This document shows, in pieces, positions 9,132-16,299 of a stretch of 64,000 nucleotides of DNA. The DNA is from Taibaiella koreensis (GTDB taxonomy: Bacteria; Bacteroidota; Bacteroidia; Chitinophagales; Chitinophagaceae), in contig NZ_QVNU01000005.1 of the NCBI RefSeq assembly GCF_003545715.1, positions 124,001 through 188,000 on the forward strand, read 5' to 3'. The notes beneath the pieces are model-generated. The model did not search any database, had not been told where the DNA came from, and saw only the letters and a list, made by a program, of their open reading frames with translations. A program made the translations under genes and the position numbers. Each line of letters opens with the position of its first letter. Positions within the stretch are counted from its first letter, which is position 1.

Positions 9132-10601
9132 TTAATCAACAATAAACTCGGCATGAAGCTTTTCTTCATCCAATTCCTTTTCCCAGCGGGCTACCACACA
9201 GCTAGCCAGGCAATTGCCCATAACATTAACTGAAGTACGGGCCATATCCATGAGCTCGTCGATACCGAAAATGGCCATAATGGGCCATAAAGGTAAATGA
9301 AAGGTGGCTGCAGCGCCAATGAGGATCACCAGCGAAGCCCGGGGCACCCCTGCTACACCCTTGCTGGTCAACATGAGCGTAAGCCCGATGAGCAGCTGCG
9401 AACCTATACTAAGCTCTATACCTGCCGCCTGGGCTACAAATATAGATGCAAGGGAAAGATAAAGTGTAGTGCCATCAAGATTAAAAGTGTATCCGGTCGG
9501 TATCACAAAAGAAACGATCTTCCGGGGCACGCCTATCTTTTCCATATTCTCCATGGCCTTGGGCAGGGCGCTCTCGGAACTGGTGGTGGCAAAGGCGATC
9601 GATACGGGCTCCTTGACCGCACGGTAGAAGGTACGGACCGGGATGCGACAGATCAGCAATACGGAGCCGAAGACCAGGACAACAAAAATAGCCAAAGCAC
9701 AATAGAGCGTAAGCAGGAGCTTGGCGAGGGCAAAAAGGATATCGGTACCCAACTCGGCGGTCGCATGCGCTATAGCTGCTCCCACGCCAAAGGGGGCAAA
9801 ATACATAATGATATTTGTGAATTTGAACATGGTTTCGGCCAGGCTTTCGGCAAAGGCCAGCATGGGCTTTTTACGCTCTTCCGGGATCATTGCCAGGGCG
9901 ATACCAAATAATATACTGAAAATTACTATGGGTAATACTTGTCCCTCCGCTACGGCTTTTGCTATATTCTCCGGGAAAATGTCCAGGATATGATCTTTCC
10001 AGCTCTTGCCCGGTGCGTCGGGTAGCCGGTTGATCAGGCCCGGAGGGACACTCACATCGGCACTGTCCAGGATGGCAATCACCTTCTCCTGCATTTGTCT
10101 TTCCGACGACCTGGGCAGTTCGTGAATAATGCTGTGCGGAATATCGATATGCTTCCCCGCCTGCGATATATTGATCGCCAGCAAACCGATCACGAGCGCC
10201 AATGTCGTTACGATCTCAAAATACAATAGCGACTTCCAGCCCATCCGCCCCAATTGCTTCAGGTTGGCATGGCCCGCAATTCCGACCACCAGGGTAGCGA
10301 ATAAAATAGGTCCTATTACTGTCTTAATTAATTTCAAAAAAATCTTACTTAATACCTGGAGGTCAAGGGCAAACTCTCTGAAAGTAAATCCCACCAGCAC
10401 CCCGATCATCATAGCAACCAGGATCCAGGTAGTGAGCGATTTCCGGTAAATGGCATAGCCCGATACGGCAACGGCAAAAAGCCACCAGGAACCTTTAACT
10501 AATGCCAAATTGACATCAATCCATTTATTAAGATACAACAGGGAAAAAACGGCTGCTATACTCAGCGTTAGAATGGAAATTAAAGTAAATATTTTTTTCA
10601 T
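9132..10601 (-). CDS. Dicarboxylate/amino acid:cation symporter (DAACS family)
   Basis: 489 aa, inner-membrane secondary transporter. It has many hydrophobic segments plus the family signatures: the serine-rich hairpin ATTSSESALP, the segment GYTFNLDGTTLYLSLA (unwound helix 7 that binds substrate and cation), and the final MARTSVNVMGNCLASCVVA. The family (GltP, DctA, human EAAT relatives) imports glutamate, aspartate or C4-dicarboxylates with H+ or Na+. The extracytoplasmic loop around residues 160-210 is longer than in GltP. A TATTTTTG box lies only one base upstream of the ATG (minus 10610-10603), which would give an almost leaderless transcript if used. Confidence 0.93.
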   Translation of the reverse strand: MKKIFTLISILTLSIAAVFSLLYLNKWIDVNLALVKGSWWLFAVAVSGYAIYRKSLTTWILVAMMIGVLVGFTFREFALDLQVLSKIFLKLIKTVIGPILFATLVVGIAGHANLKQLGRMGWKSLLYFEIVTTLALVIGLLAINISQAGKHIDIPHSIIHELPRSSERQMQEKVIAILDSADVSVPPGLINRLPDAPGKSWKDHILDIFPENIAKAVAEGQVLPIVIFSILFGIALAMIPEERKKPMLAFAESLAETMFKFTNIIMYFAPFGVGAAIAHATAELGTDILFALAKLLLTLYCALAIFVVLVFGSVLLICRIPVRTFYRAVKEPVSIAFATTSSESALPKAMENMEKIGVPRKIVSFVIPTGYTFNLDGTTLYLSLASIFVAQAAGIELSIGSQLLIGLTLMLTSKGVAGVPRASLVILIGAAATFHLPLWPIMAIFGIDELMDMARTSVNVMGNCLASCVVARWEKELDEEKLHAEFIVD

Positions 10602-10610
10602 TCAAAAATA

Positions 10611-11809
10611 GTATAAATCGATTAGGTGCCTACCATGGCAAGACTGTAAAAATATAAAAAATAAGCACATTTTAGCCTAAATTTTGACACTTTTCATTAC
10701 ACATAATTATAGATATTAATGTAATTACAGTTTTTTCAAATTGATGACTCTTTAATAGATATTTTAGTACTGGTAACCGATATAATAAATTTTATTTGAG
10801 TTTTTTAATTGAAAATTTCCGTTCAAAAATTTGTCATTGTGCCACAATGTCAGCATTCCATGTAATAATATTTGATAATAATCTGGTTATTAATTATTTA
10901 ATAGATATTTTCTAAACTAAAAAATAGAAACAATAATCACAAACTACTTTTGGAAATGTATTTTTATTTTTGAACTTATAGTATAATATTAAATACAATT
11001 TTATGGCAGGTGTTTTTCGTGCGAAAAAATGAGGCGTGAATAGCAGTTCTACCCTACCCTGGTTTCTGGTTATGTTTTCCTATAGATAGTATTACAATTT
11101 TACATTTTAATAAATTATACTCTTAAATAACGGAAATCAAAACTGAATTTCTTATGAAATCAAGAATTAAGCCAAAAAGGCACACATTAAAACAATAAAT
11201 AACTTAAAAATTAAAATAACATGATATATTTTTATATACTAAAAATCGCTAATAAAAATCGTACCCTCCCCTACCCGCACTAACTCTTCTATGAAGGGCT
11301 AACCGGGAGACGTAAGCCGGCAACCAGGAGGTAACAAAAACACATCATAAAATAATATAAGTTTATTTATTTAATTTGAAAAAAATTTCGTCTTTCGTGC
11401 CAGGCAATGCAAAAGAAGCGTATCAGGTAATTAGCCTCCGACTTTCAGAATAATGATATCGATTTAAAATATAAATCTGCCATTATGTATCGATCCTGAT
11501 TCGAATAACCCAGGCATTAAAAAGTTATTTTTTAGCATATATTTCATCTGGTATATTTCGTAGAACGAAGAAGCGGTTCTCTATCCCGGAGTGCAAAAGA
11601 TATACCCGCTTATTAAAATGTAAAATCATTCTATACTAAAGAGGGGCAAGATTATTTTTCCCGTAAAATGGCTGCATGAATACATCCAGCATTTTACGCC
11701 ACTATACATAGGAAATAGATCACTTTATTATTTTGCTTGCTATCATGCTCTGGAGATAACCGGCATGTTCCGGCCGATAAATTTGTAAGAAAACCTTTTT
11801 CCCCTGGTT
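10611..11809. other. AT-rich gene-free island
   Basis: About 1.2 kb that is far richer in A and T than the flanking genes, with no convincing open frame on either strand. It contains a 15-bp palindrome CATTGTG-C-CACAATG (10835-10849), a TTTTTCG/CGAAAAA hairpin near 11013-11027, and a hairpin CGTAAAATG / CATTTTACG (11662-11698). It could hold the symporter control region, a decayed gene or an unrecognised RNA. I cannot identify any known element in it. Confidence 0.5.
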
Positions 11810-12100
11810 AGGCCGATGACATGCCCCGACCGGGCATATTTGTGGAAAACCTGCTTCTCCATTCAGGACGCTGACGTGTTCCGACCAGGCATGTTTGTGG
11901 GGAAACCAGCCTCGCCGTTCAGGTCGCTGGCGCGTCCCGACCGGTATCTCCGGCGTGCCTCTGCGGGAGAGCCTACTTTTCCGTTCAGGTCGCTGACGTG
12001 TTCCGAGCGGGCGTGTTTGTGGGAAAACCAGCCTCTTCGTTCAGGCCGCTGGCGCGTCCCGACCGGCACGTCGAAGTCGCTGACGCGTACCTACCAGTAT
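11810..12100. repeat. GC-rich tandem repeat array, unit about 56 bp
   Basis: Five to six degenerate units begin at about 11810, 11865, 11921, 11987, 12043 and 12075. Each starts AGGTCGCTGACGTGTTCCGA or a close variant, then runs ...GGCATGTTTGTGG...CCAGCCTC..CGTTC. Units at 11865 and 11987 are most alike (56 bp each); the one at 11921 is 66 bp. Similar sequence occurs once more at 57351-57395. Short open frames across it on both strands are by-products of the composition. Confidence 0.75.
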
Positions 12101-12102
12101 AC

Positions 12103-12134
12103 AAAAAAACCTCCTTCGGGTGGGAAGGAGGTTT
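12103..12134 (-). terminator. Terminator of the rhomboid gene
   Basis: A perfect 11-bp stem AAACCTCCTTC / GAAGGAGGTTT with a six-base loop. On the minus strand it is followed by a T-run (the A-run at 12103-12109 on plus). It lies 22 nt beyond the stop of the rhomboid gene. Confidence 0.8.
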
Positions 12135-12156
12135 GTCGTCTGAATCAGGATATGGC

Positions 12157-12756
12157 TTAACCCCAATGCGGATGCATCAGTTGATCCAGGAAGTATCGTC
12201 CATGAGAAGGGTCGATCACCAGCATACACAGCAGGCCATACAGGGAACCCCAAAGGTGCGCGTCGTGGTTGACTACTCCCGATCCCCGGCGCGCCAGGTA
12301 AGCCGTATAGGCCAGGTAAAGGACTGCAAAAATGATGCTGGGCAGCTGGATAATAAAGAAGATACCGATCTGTTGCCAGGGATTGAGATAAATTGTGGCA
12401 AAGAGTATGGCTGCTACGCCGCCGGAAGCTCCTAGTGAAGCGTAGCCGGGTATATGACGTTTTTTGAAATAGGAAGGAATGCCGGCAACGATAATTCCCG
12501 TTAGATAAACTATTGTAAATCTTTCTGGACCAATATTTTGCTCCAATAATTCACCAAAAAAATAAAAAGTGATCATATTAAAGGCCAGGTGCATATAGTC
12601 GACATGCACAAAACCCGATGTGAGGAAGCGGTAATACTGTTCGGGGCTATGCATCCGTGCGGGCCACAAGAGCAGGTTGTTCAACAGCCTTTCATTGTTA
12701 AAGGCCAGTACCGATACCACTACAGTAACGATAATGAAGATAAGGGTGACTGTCAT
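12157..12756 (-). CDS. Rhomboid family intramembrane serine protease
   Basis: 199 aa from the ATG at 12756; an upstream in-frame start would add a short hydrophilic stretch ahead of the first membrane helix. Six hydrophobic helices are visible. The catalytic dyad is Ser111 in GASGG and His167 in AHLWG, and the oxyanion-region HLAFNM (56-61) and the TSGFVHVDYMH entry are typical. The enzyme cuts membrane-spanning substrates inside the inner membrane; its targets are unknown. It is divergent from the LolE-like permease, with ~100 bp between the starts, and ends at a strong terminator. Confidence 0.9.
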   Translation of the reverse strand: MTVTLIFIIVTVVVSVLAFNNERLLNNLLLWPARMHSPEQYYRFLTSGFVHVDYMHLAFNMITFYFFGELLEQNIGPERFTIVYLTGIIVAGIPSYFKKRHIPGYASLGASGGVAAILFATIYLNPWQQIGIFFIIQLPSIIFAVLYLAYTAYLARRGSGVVNHDAHLWGSLYGLLCMLVIDPSHGRYFLDQLMHPHWG

Positions 12757-12822
12757 GCTGCGAAGATAATGATTGCAGGGACAGGGCAAATGCGGGCATG
12801 CGAGATTTTGGCAGGATAACTT

Positions 12823-12830
12823 TACATTTG
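12823..12830 (+). promoter_or_regulatory. Candidate -7 box TACATTTG of the LolE-like permease gene
   Basis: Exact match to the Bacteroidota -7 consensus TAnnTTTG, 27 nt before the TTG at 12858. It makes the upstream ATG at 12798 an unlikely start, since that ATG would precede transcription. No good -33 TTTG is at the standard distance. Confidence 0.5.
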
Positions 12831-12857
12831 CTGCTGATTGAGCAAACTATATCCTGT

Positions 12858-14093
12858 TTGAACCTCCCTTTTTTTATCGCCCGCCGTATTGCGGCCAACC
12901 GGAAGGCCTCGTTTTCCCGGTTCATTATACGACTGGCCACGGTGGCCACAACCCTTAGCGTGGCGGTCATGATCGTGGCCGTAGCGGTAGTGTTTGGCTT
13001 CAAGGAAACGATAAAGGATAAGATGTTTGTGTTTTGGGGGCATATCCAGATCGCGCCATTCAACCCCAACCCAAGCTCTATCCTGTCGCCCTCCCCCTTT
13101 GACGGCAATCCGGTACTGCTGCAACATATAAGGCAGGAGCCGGGTGTACGTTCGGTCCATCCTTTTGCCGTAAAGGCCGGTATCCTCAATGCCGGACCCG
13201 TTATGGAAGGGATCAGGCTCAAGGGCGTAGACCGGGATTACGATTGGAACAGCAACGCCGAGATCCGTTTTTCGGGCAAGCCTCCCGATTTCGCAACCTC
13301 CGGCTATGCACAGCAGATCGTGTTGTCGCAATCTACCCTGGACAAGATTAACCGGAAGACAGGTGATACGGTGCTCGTGTATTTTATCGATCCGGAACAA
13401 AGCACGCCCCGCTACCGCAAGCTGGAGATATGTGGCGCCTTCCATACAGGAATGGAGGAAGTGGATAATAATTTCTGTTTTTGCGACATCAGGCTGCTGC
13501 GCCGCATCAGCAACTGGGATAGCAATGCGATCAACGGCTACCAGGTTAGTCTCAACGATTACCGCCTTTCCGATACCATTGCCAACCGTATCTATCACAA
13601 GTACCTGGAGCCGCCCATGACCCGCACCACCATGAAGGAATTGTATCCCAATATCTTTAACTGGCTGGAGCTGATGAATACCAATGCGTATATCATCCTG
13701 GTCATTATGGCCGTGGTAGCCGTGATCAATATGGCCACCGCCTTGCTGATCTTCATTATGGAACGTACCAATATGATTGGCACACTGAAAGCGCTGGGCA
13801 TGCAACCGGGCAGGATGCAACTGATCTTCCTGTACCATGCCGCCAATGTAGCCGTAAAGGGTATCCTGGCCGGCACCTTGCTGGGCGTTGCTTTTTGCCT
13901 GCTGCAGTATTACACCCATTTTATCAAAATGGATGAAAGCGCCTATTATATGACTTATGCACCGGTGAAGCTGGTGGCCTGGCAGGTACTGCTGATCGAT
14001 GCCGGCACTTTTCTCTTTTGCCTGCTGGTGATGCTGCTACCGGTATTGATGGTACGAAGCATCAATATTGTAAAGGCTTTGCGGTTCAAATAG
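12858..14093 (+). CDS. ABC transporter permease, FtsX/LolC-LolE family
   Basis: 411 aa if it starts at the TTG at 12858. That start gives the family-typical opening LNLPFFIARRI and sits behind a TACATTTG promoter box; the ATG at 12798 would add 20 residues not expected in the family. The layout is one N-terminal membrane helix (about 25-50, ATVATTLSVAVMIVAVAVVFG), a ~200-residue periplasmic domain, then three C-terminal helices with the conserved GTLKALGM segment. LolCDE-type exporters pull lipoproteins out of the inner membrane for delivery to the outer membrane. No ATPase gene (lolD) is adjacent, so the partner lies elsewhere. Confidence 0.85.
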   Translation: MNLPFFIARRIAANRKASFSRFIIRLATVATTLSVAVMIVAVAVVFGFKETIKDKMFVFWGHIQIAPFNPNPSSILSPSPFDGNPVLLQHIRQEPGVRSVHPFAVKAGILNAGPVMEGIRLKGVDRDYDWNSNAEIRFSGKPPDFATSGYAQQIVLSQSTLDKINRKTGDTVLVYFIDPEQSTPRYRKLEICGAFHTGMEEVDNNFCFCDIRLLRRISNWDSNAINGYQVSLNDYRLSDTIANRIYHKYLEPPMTRTTMKELYPNIFNWLELMNTNAYIILVIMAVVAVINMATALLIFIMERTNMIGTLKALGMQPGRMQLIFLYHAANVAVKGILAGTLLGVAFCLLQYYTHFIKMDESAYYMTYAPVKLVAWQVLLIDAGTFLFCLLVMLLPVLMVRSINIVKALRFK

Positions 14094-14291
14094 GTTAATT
14101 AAGGTTAAACTTCAGGAGGCCTTGCGTGTTTCCCGTTTATTTTGCTGCATCGATGGAAATAATTGTCCTGCTTTTGAATCAAATTTTTATTTTTGCTAGC
14201 CTTTGAAACAAAAGAAAGGTTTGCCGGGAATGGGTTTGTTGACCGATGCCAGAGCGAAGCGGCCGGGCCAAGGGCACTTAAAAGATACAAG

Positions 14292-15137
14292 ATGAAAAAA
14301 GCACCTTCTTATATATATTCGATCATAGGCATTTCACTCGTCCTGTTCCTGCTGGGCACTATAGGCTGGATGGCCATTAACGGCAGGGCATTATCCCGTT
14401 ATTTTAAAGAGCAGGTAGAATTACAGGTGATCCTGCACGACAATACCAGGGAGGAAAAGACAAAAGCGCTGGAGACGATGCTGCAGCAACAGCCGTTTGT
14501 AAGCAAAGCAACGGTGGTGACCAAGGAGGAAGCTGCGCAGCAAATGACGAAGGAAATGGGTGAAGACTTTATGCAGCTGCTTGATGCCAATCCACTATAT
14601 ACTTCGGTTAAGATAAATCTTCATTCGGAATATGTGAATACAGACAGCATAGACAAGATCAAGCAATTCCTGCTACAGAGCAATATTGTAAGGGAAGTAT
14701 CGTATGAGCGCACCGTGGTAGACAAAATGAATGCCAACCTGCGCAAAGTCGGTATCGTGCTGGGAGTGATCGCGCTGATCCTGTTCATTGCCGTGATCAT
14801 TATTATCGACAATACGGTACGCCTGGCTATGTTCAGCAACCGGCTATTGATCAAGACCATGCAGATGGTGGGCGCCACACGCTGGTTTATTGCCCGTCCC
14901 TTTGACAAGCGGGCCATTATTACCGGCCTGCTGAGCGGCCTGATCGCTGTGGCCGGCCTGTTACTCCTCATGTATTTTGCCGGTTCGGTGCTGAGCGAGC
15001 TCAATGCGATCCGCGACTACACCTCGCTTGCGGTGCTCATGGCCGCTATATTGATGCTGGGTGTGCTCATCTCGCTGCTGAGCACGCATCGTTCGGTGGT
15101 TAAATACCTGAAGCTAAAGCTTGATGATCTTTACTAA
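14292..15137 (+). CDS. ftsX: Cell division protein FtsX (permease-like)
   Basis: 281 aa from the ATG at 14292, which starts directly with MKKAPSYIYSIIGISLVLFL, the first membrane helix. The periplasmic domain follows (about 40-165; VELQVILHDN..., FVSKATVVTKEEA), then three helices around 165-275 ending in SLLSTHRSVVKYLKLK. FtsX with FtsE forms an ABC-like complex at the divisome that turns on peptidoglycan hydrolases. ftsE is not adjacent. The DUF3098 gene follows 55 nt downstream, the usual neighbour in Bacteroidota, which supports the assignment. Confidence 0.9.
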   Translation: MKKAPSYIYSIIGISLVLFLLGTIGWMAINGRALSRYFKEQVELQVILHDNTREEKTKALETMLQQQPFVSKATVVTKEEAAQQMTKEMGEDFMQLLDANPLYTSVKINLHSEYVNTDSIDKIKQFLLQSNIVREVSYERTVVDKMNANLRKVGIVLGVIALILFIAVIIIIDNTVRLAMFSNRLLIKTMQMVGATRWFIARPFDKRAIITGLLSGLIAVAGLLLLMYFAGSVLSELNAIRDYTSLAVLMAAILMLGVLISLLSTHRSVVKYLKLKLDDLY

Positions 15138-15163
15138 ACGATCCGTTTATCATTTTAATACCC

Positions 15164-15171
15164 TATTTTTG
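15164..15171 (+). promoter_or_regulatory. Candidate -7 box TATTTTTG of the DUF3098 gene
   Basis: Exact TAnnTTTG match 21 nt before the ATG at 15193, the spacing seen for several genes in this window. It suggests the small gene has its own promoter besides readthrough from ftsX. Confidence 0.45.
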
Positions 15172-15192
15172 GCCACATAAATTTTTGAAACC

Positions 15193-15465
15193 ATGGCAGT
15201 AACCACTTCCACAAAAGATAAAGGAAAAAAAGACAGCCGCTTATTCCTGTTTGACAAGACCAATTATTATATCATGTTTGCTGGTCTCGCCCTTATCCTG
15301 CTGGGCTTTGTGCTGATGGCGGGGGGAAAAAGCAATGATCCGCACGTTTTCAACAAAGAGGAGATCTATAGCTTCAGGCGGATCACGCTGGCGCCGTTCC
15401 TTATTATTGCCGGCTTTGTTGTGGAAGTGATCGCGATCATGCGCAAGCCCAAATCCGTCGAATAA
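15193..15465 (+). CDS. DUF3098 domain small membrane protein
   Basis: 90 aa with a charged N-terminus (TKDKGKKDSRLFLF) and two membrane helices (about 28-47 and 66-85) joined by the hydrophilic GGKSNDPHVFNKEEIYSFRR loop. The loop and the final FVVEVIAIMRKP are typical of DUF3098, a family almost restricted to Bacteroidota and usually encoded right after ftsX. A role beside FtsX in the envelope is inferred from this conserved neighbourhood only. The gene ends at a strong hairpin terminator. Confidence 0.88.
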   Translation: MAVTTSTKDKGKKDSRLFLFDKTNYYIMFAGLALILLGFVLMAGGKSNDPHVFNKEEIYSFRRITLAPFLIIAGFVVEVIAIMRKPKSVE

Positions 15466-15496
15466 CGCTTTAGTAAAGATATTTTTAAATCATTGT

Positions 15497-15527
15497 AAGC
15501 CTTGAAACCCGGTTTCAGGGCTTTTTC
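15497..15527 (+). terminator. Terminator after the DUF3098 gene
   Basis: Stem AAGCCTTGAAACC / GGTTTCAGGGCTT (one T-G wobble) followed by TTTTT. It begins 31 nt after the stop codon and ends the ftsX-DUF3098 transcript. Confidence 0.85.
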
Positions 15528-16170
15528 TATGTCTCCTCTCCGCTAATCACCCACCCTATATCTTCCGTTCCATTGAGCATTTCCCCAATTACGAACAGTT
15601 GAGGAAGCTAAGCCCTATGCAAAGGAAACTTAAGAACGGTATGAAATTTATCATTAGGAATATTTTCCGCCAGGAAATATACTTGCAGCTACCAGCAGAT
15701 CCGGCCCTTCTCATTTGCCAGGGACAAAATCAAAGTGTTACAAATATTGTTTTGAGCTGCATTTGTCTTCCTATCCGGAACTGCTTCTTCATAATAAGAT
15801 TATCTGACTATCCGGATATAGGAAACAGGATACAATTTGCTTCCCATTAAACGGTTGCTGAGCTTGTCGAAGCATCATCTTTGTCCTTTCGACAAGCTCA
15901 AGGACCGGCTTTGTTTCCTATATCCGTATAGTCACTTAAGATTATAGTACCGGACAACATTTCACAGTTACATATACTTTAGCTGCTGATTACAATCCGG
16001 TTTTCCATATACAATAGTTCATCTGTTTTTCTAACCCACTTATTTCCTCCTCTTATCTACCCGATTCGGGTACCTACATTTATGTGCAGGATGCACATTA
16101 CAAATCATCTAGATATTTATCTATAATAATTATGTCTATAAGTTTCCTTTTACAGAAATTTTATACAAAC
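15528..16170. other. Intergenic region with no gene except the palindromic element
   Basis: Over 600 bp between the DUF3098 terminator and the promoter region of the 1337-aa cargo gene. An 83-codon open frame at 15599-15850 has no recognisable features and runs into the palindromic repeat; I regard it as noncoding. The only clear structure is the nested inverted repeat at 15805-15934. Confidence 0.5.
15805..15934. repeat. Nested palindromic element, copy 1 (REP/MITE-like, 130 bp)
   Basis: The outer arms (15805-15827 and 15912-15934) are 23-bp inverted repeats with one mismatch: TGACTATCCGGATATAGG... Inside them lies a second, perfect 13-bp inverted repeat TGAGCTTGTCGAA / TTCGACAAGCTCA (15859-15871 and 15888-15900). 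A related, more decayed element of the same build is at 52713-52838. No open frame is inside. It looks like a miniature, non-autonomous mobile repeat. Confidence 0.75.
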
Positions 16171-16201
16171 TTGACATTTGCTTAACACAACATTAAGTTT
16201 A
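16171..16201 (+). promoter_or_regulatory. Candidate promoter of the 1337-aa cargo gene
   Basis: TTG (16171-16173), a 20-nt spacer, then TAAGTTTA (16194-16201), seven of eight positions of TAnnTTTG. Transcription would start near 16207 and give a ~90-nt leader holding the hairpin at 16219-16247. Confidence 0.4.
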
Positions 16202-16218
16202 ACATACTTAAAGAGCGC

Positions 16219-16284
16219 GTCAGGGGGCAATGCCGAAAACCCCTGACCTAAAAACACCAAGCTAAAACAGAGTAGGCATTACCC
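16219..16284 (+). promoter_or_regulatory. Structured 5' leader with hairpin and competing long-range pairing
   Basis: A perfect 8-bp hairpin GTCAGGGG / CCCCTGAC (16219-16226 and 16240-16247) encloses the loop GCAATGCCGAAAA. The loop bases AATGCC (16229-16234) are complementary to GGCATT at 16275-16280, and the pairing can extend to GGGGCAATGCC against GGCATTACCC (9 of 10), which would break the hairpin. The downstream strand ends 15 nt before the start codon. This could be a pseudoknot or a two-state switch; it matches no riboswitch that I recognise. Confidence 0.45.
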
Positions 16285-16299
16285 AAAAACACCATCCTG

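Noticed and set aside
11816-12160. Open frames on both strands across the 56-bp array
   Set aside because: Repeat unit lengths (55, 56, 66 bp) do not keep one frame, and both strands are open, as expected from composition alone.
12798-12857. ATG at 12798 as start of the LolE-like permease
   Set aside because: It lies before the TACATTTG box, and its 20 extra residues do not fit the family start.
12822-13919. 365-codon open frame antisense to the LolE-like permease
   Set aside because: Shadow of a clear gene; low-quality residue mix and no start signals.
15599-15850. 83-codon frame between DUF3098 and the palindromic element
   Set aside because: No family features, ends inside the palindrome, and no promoter box is placed for it.
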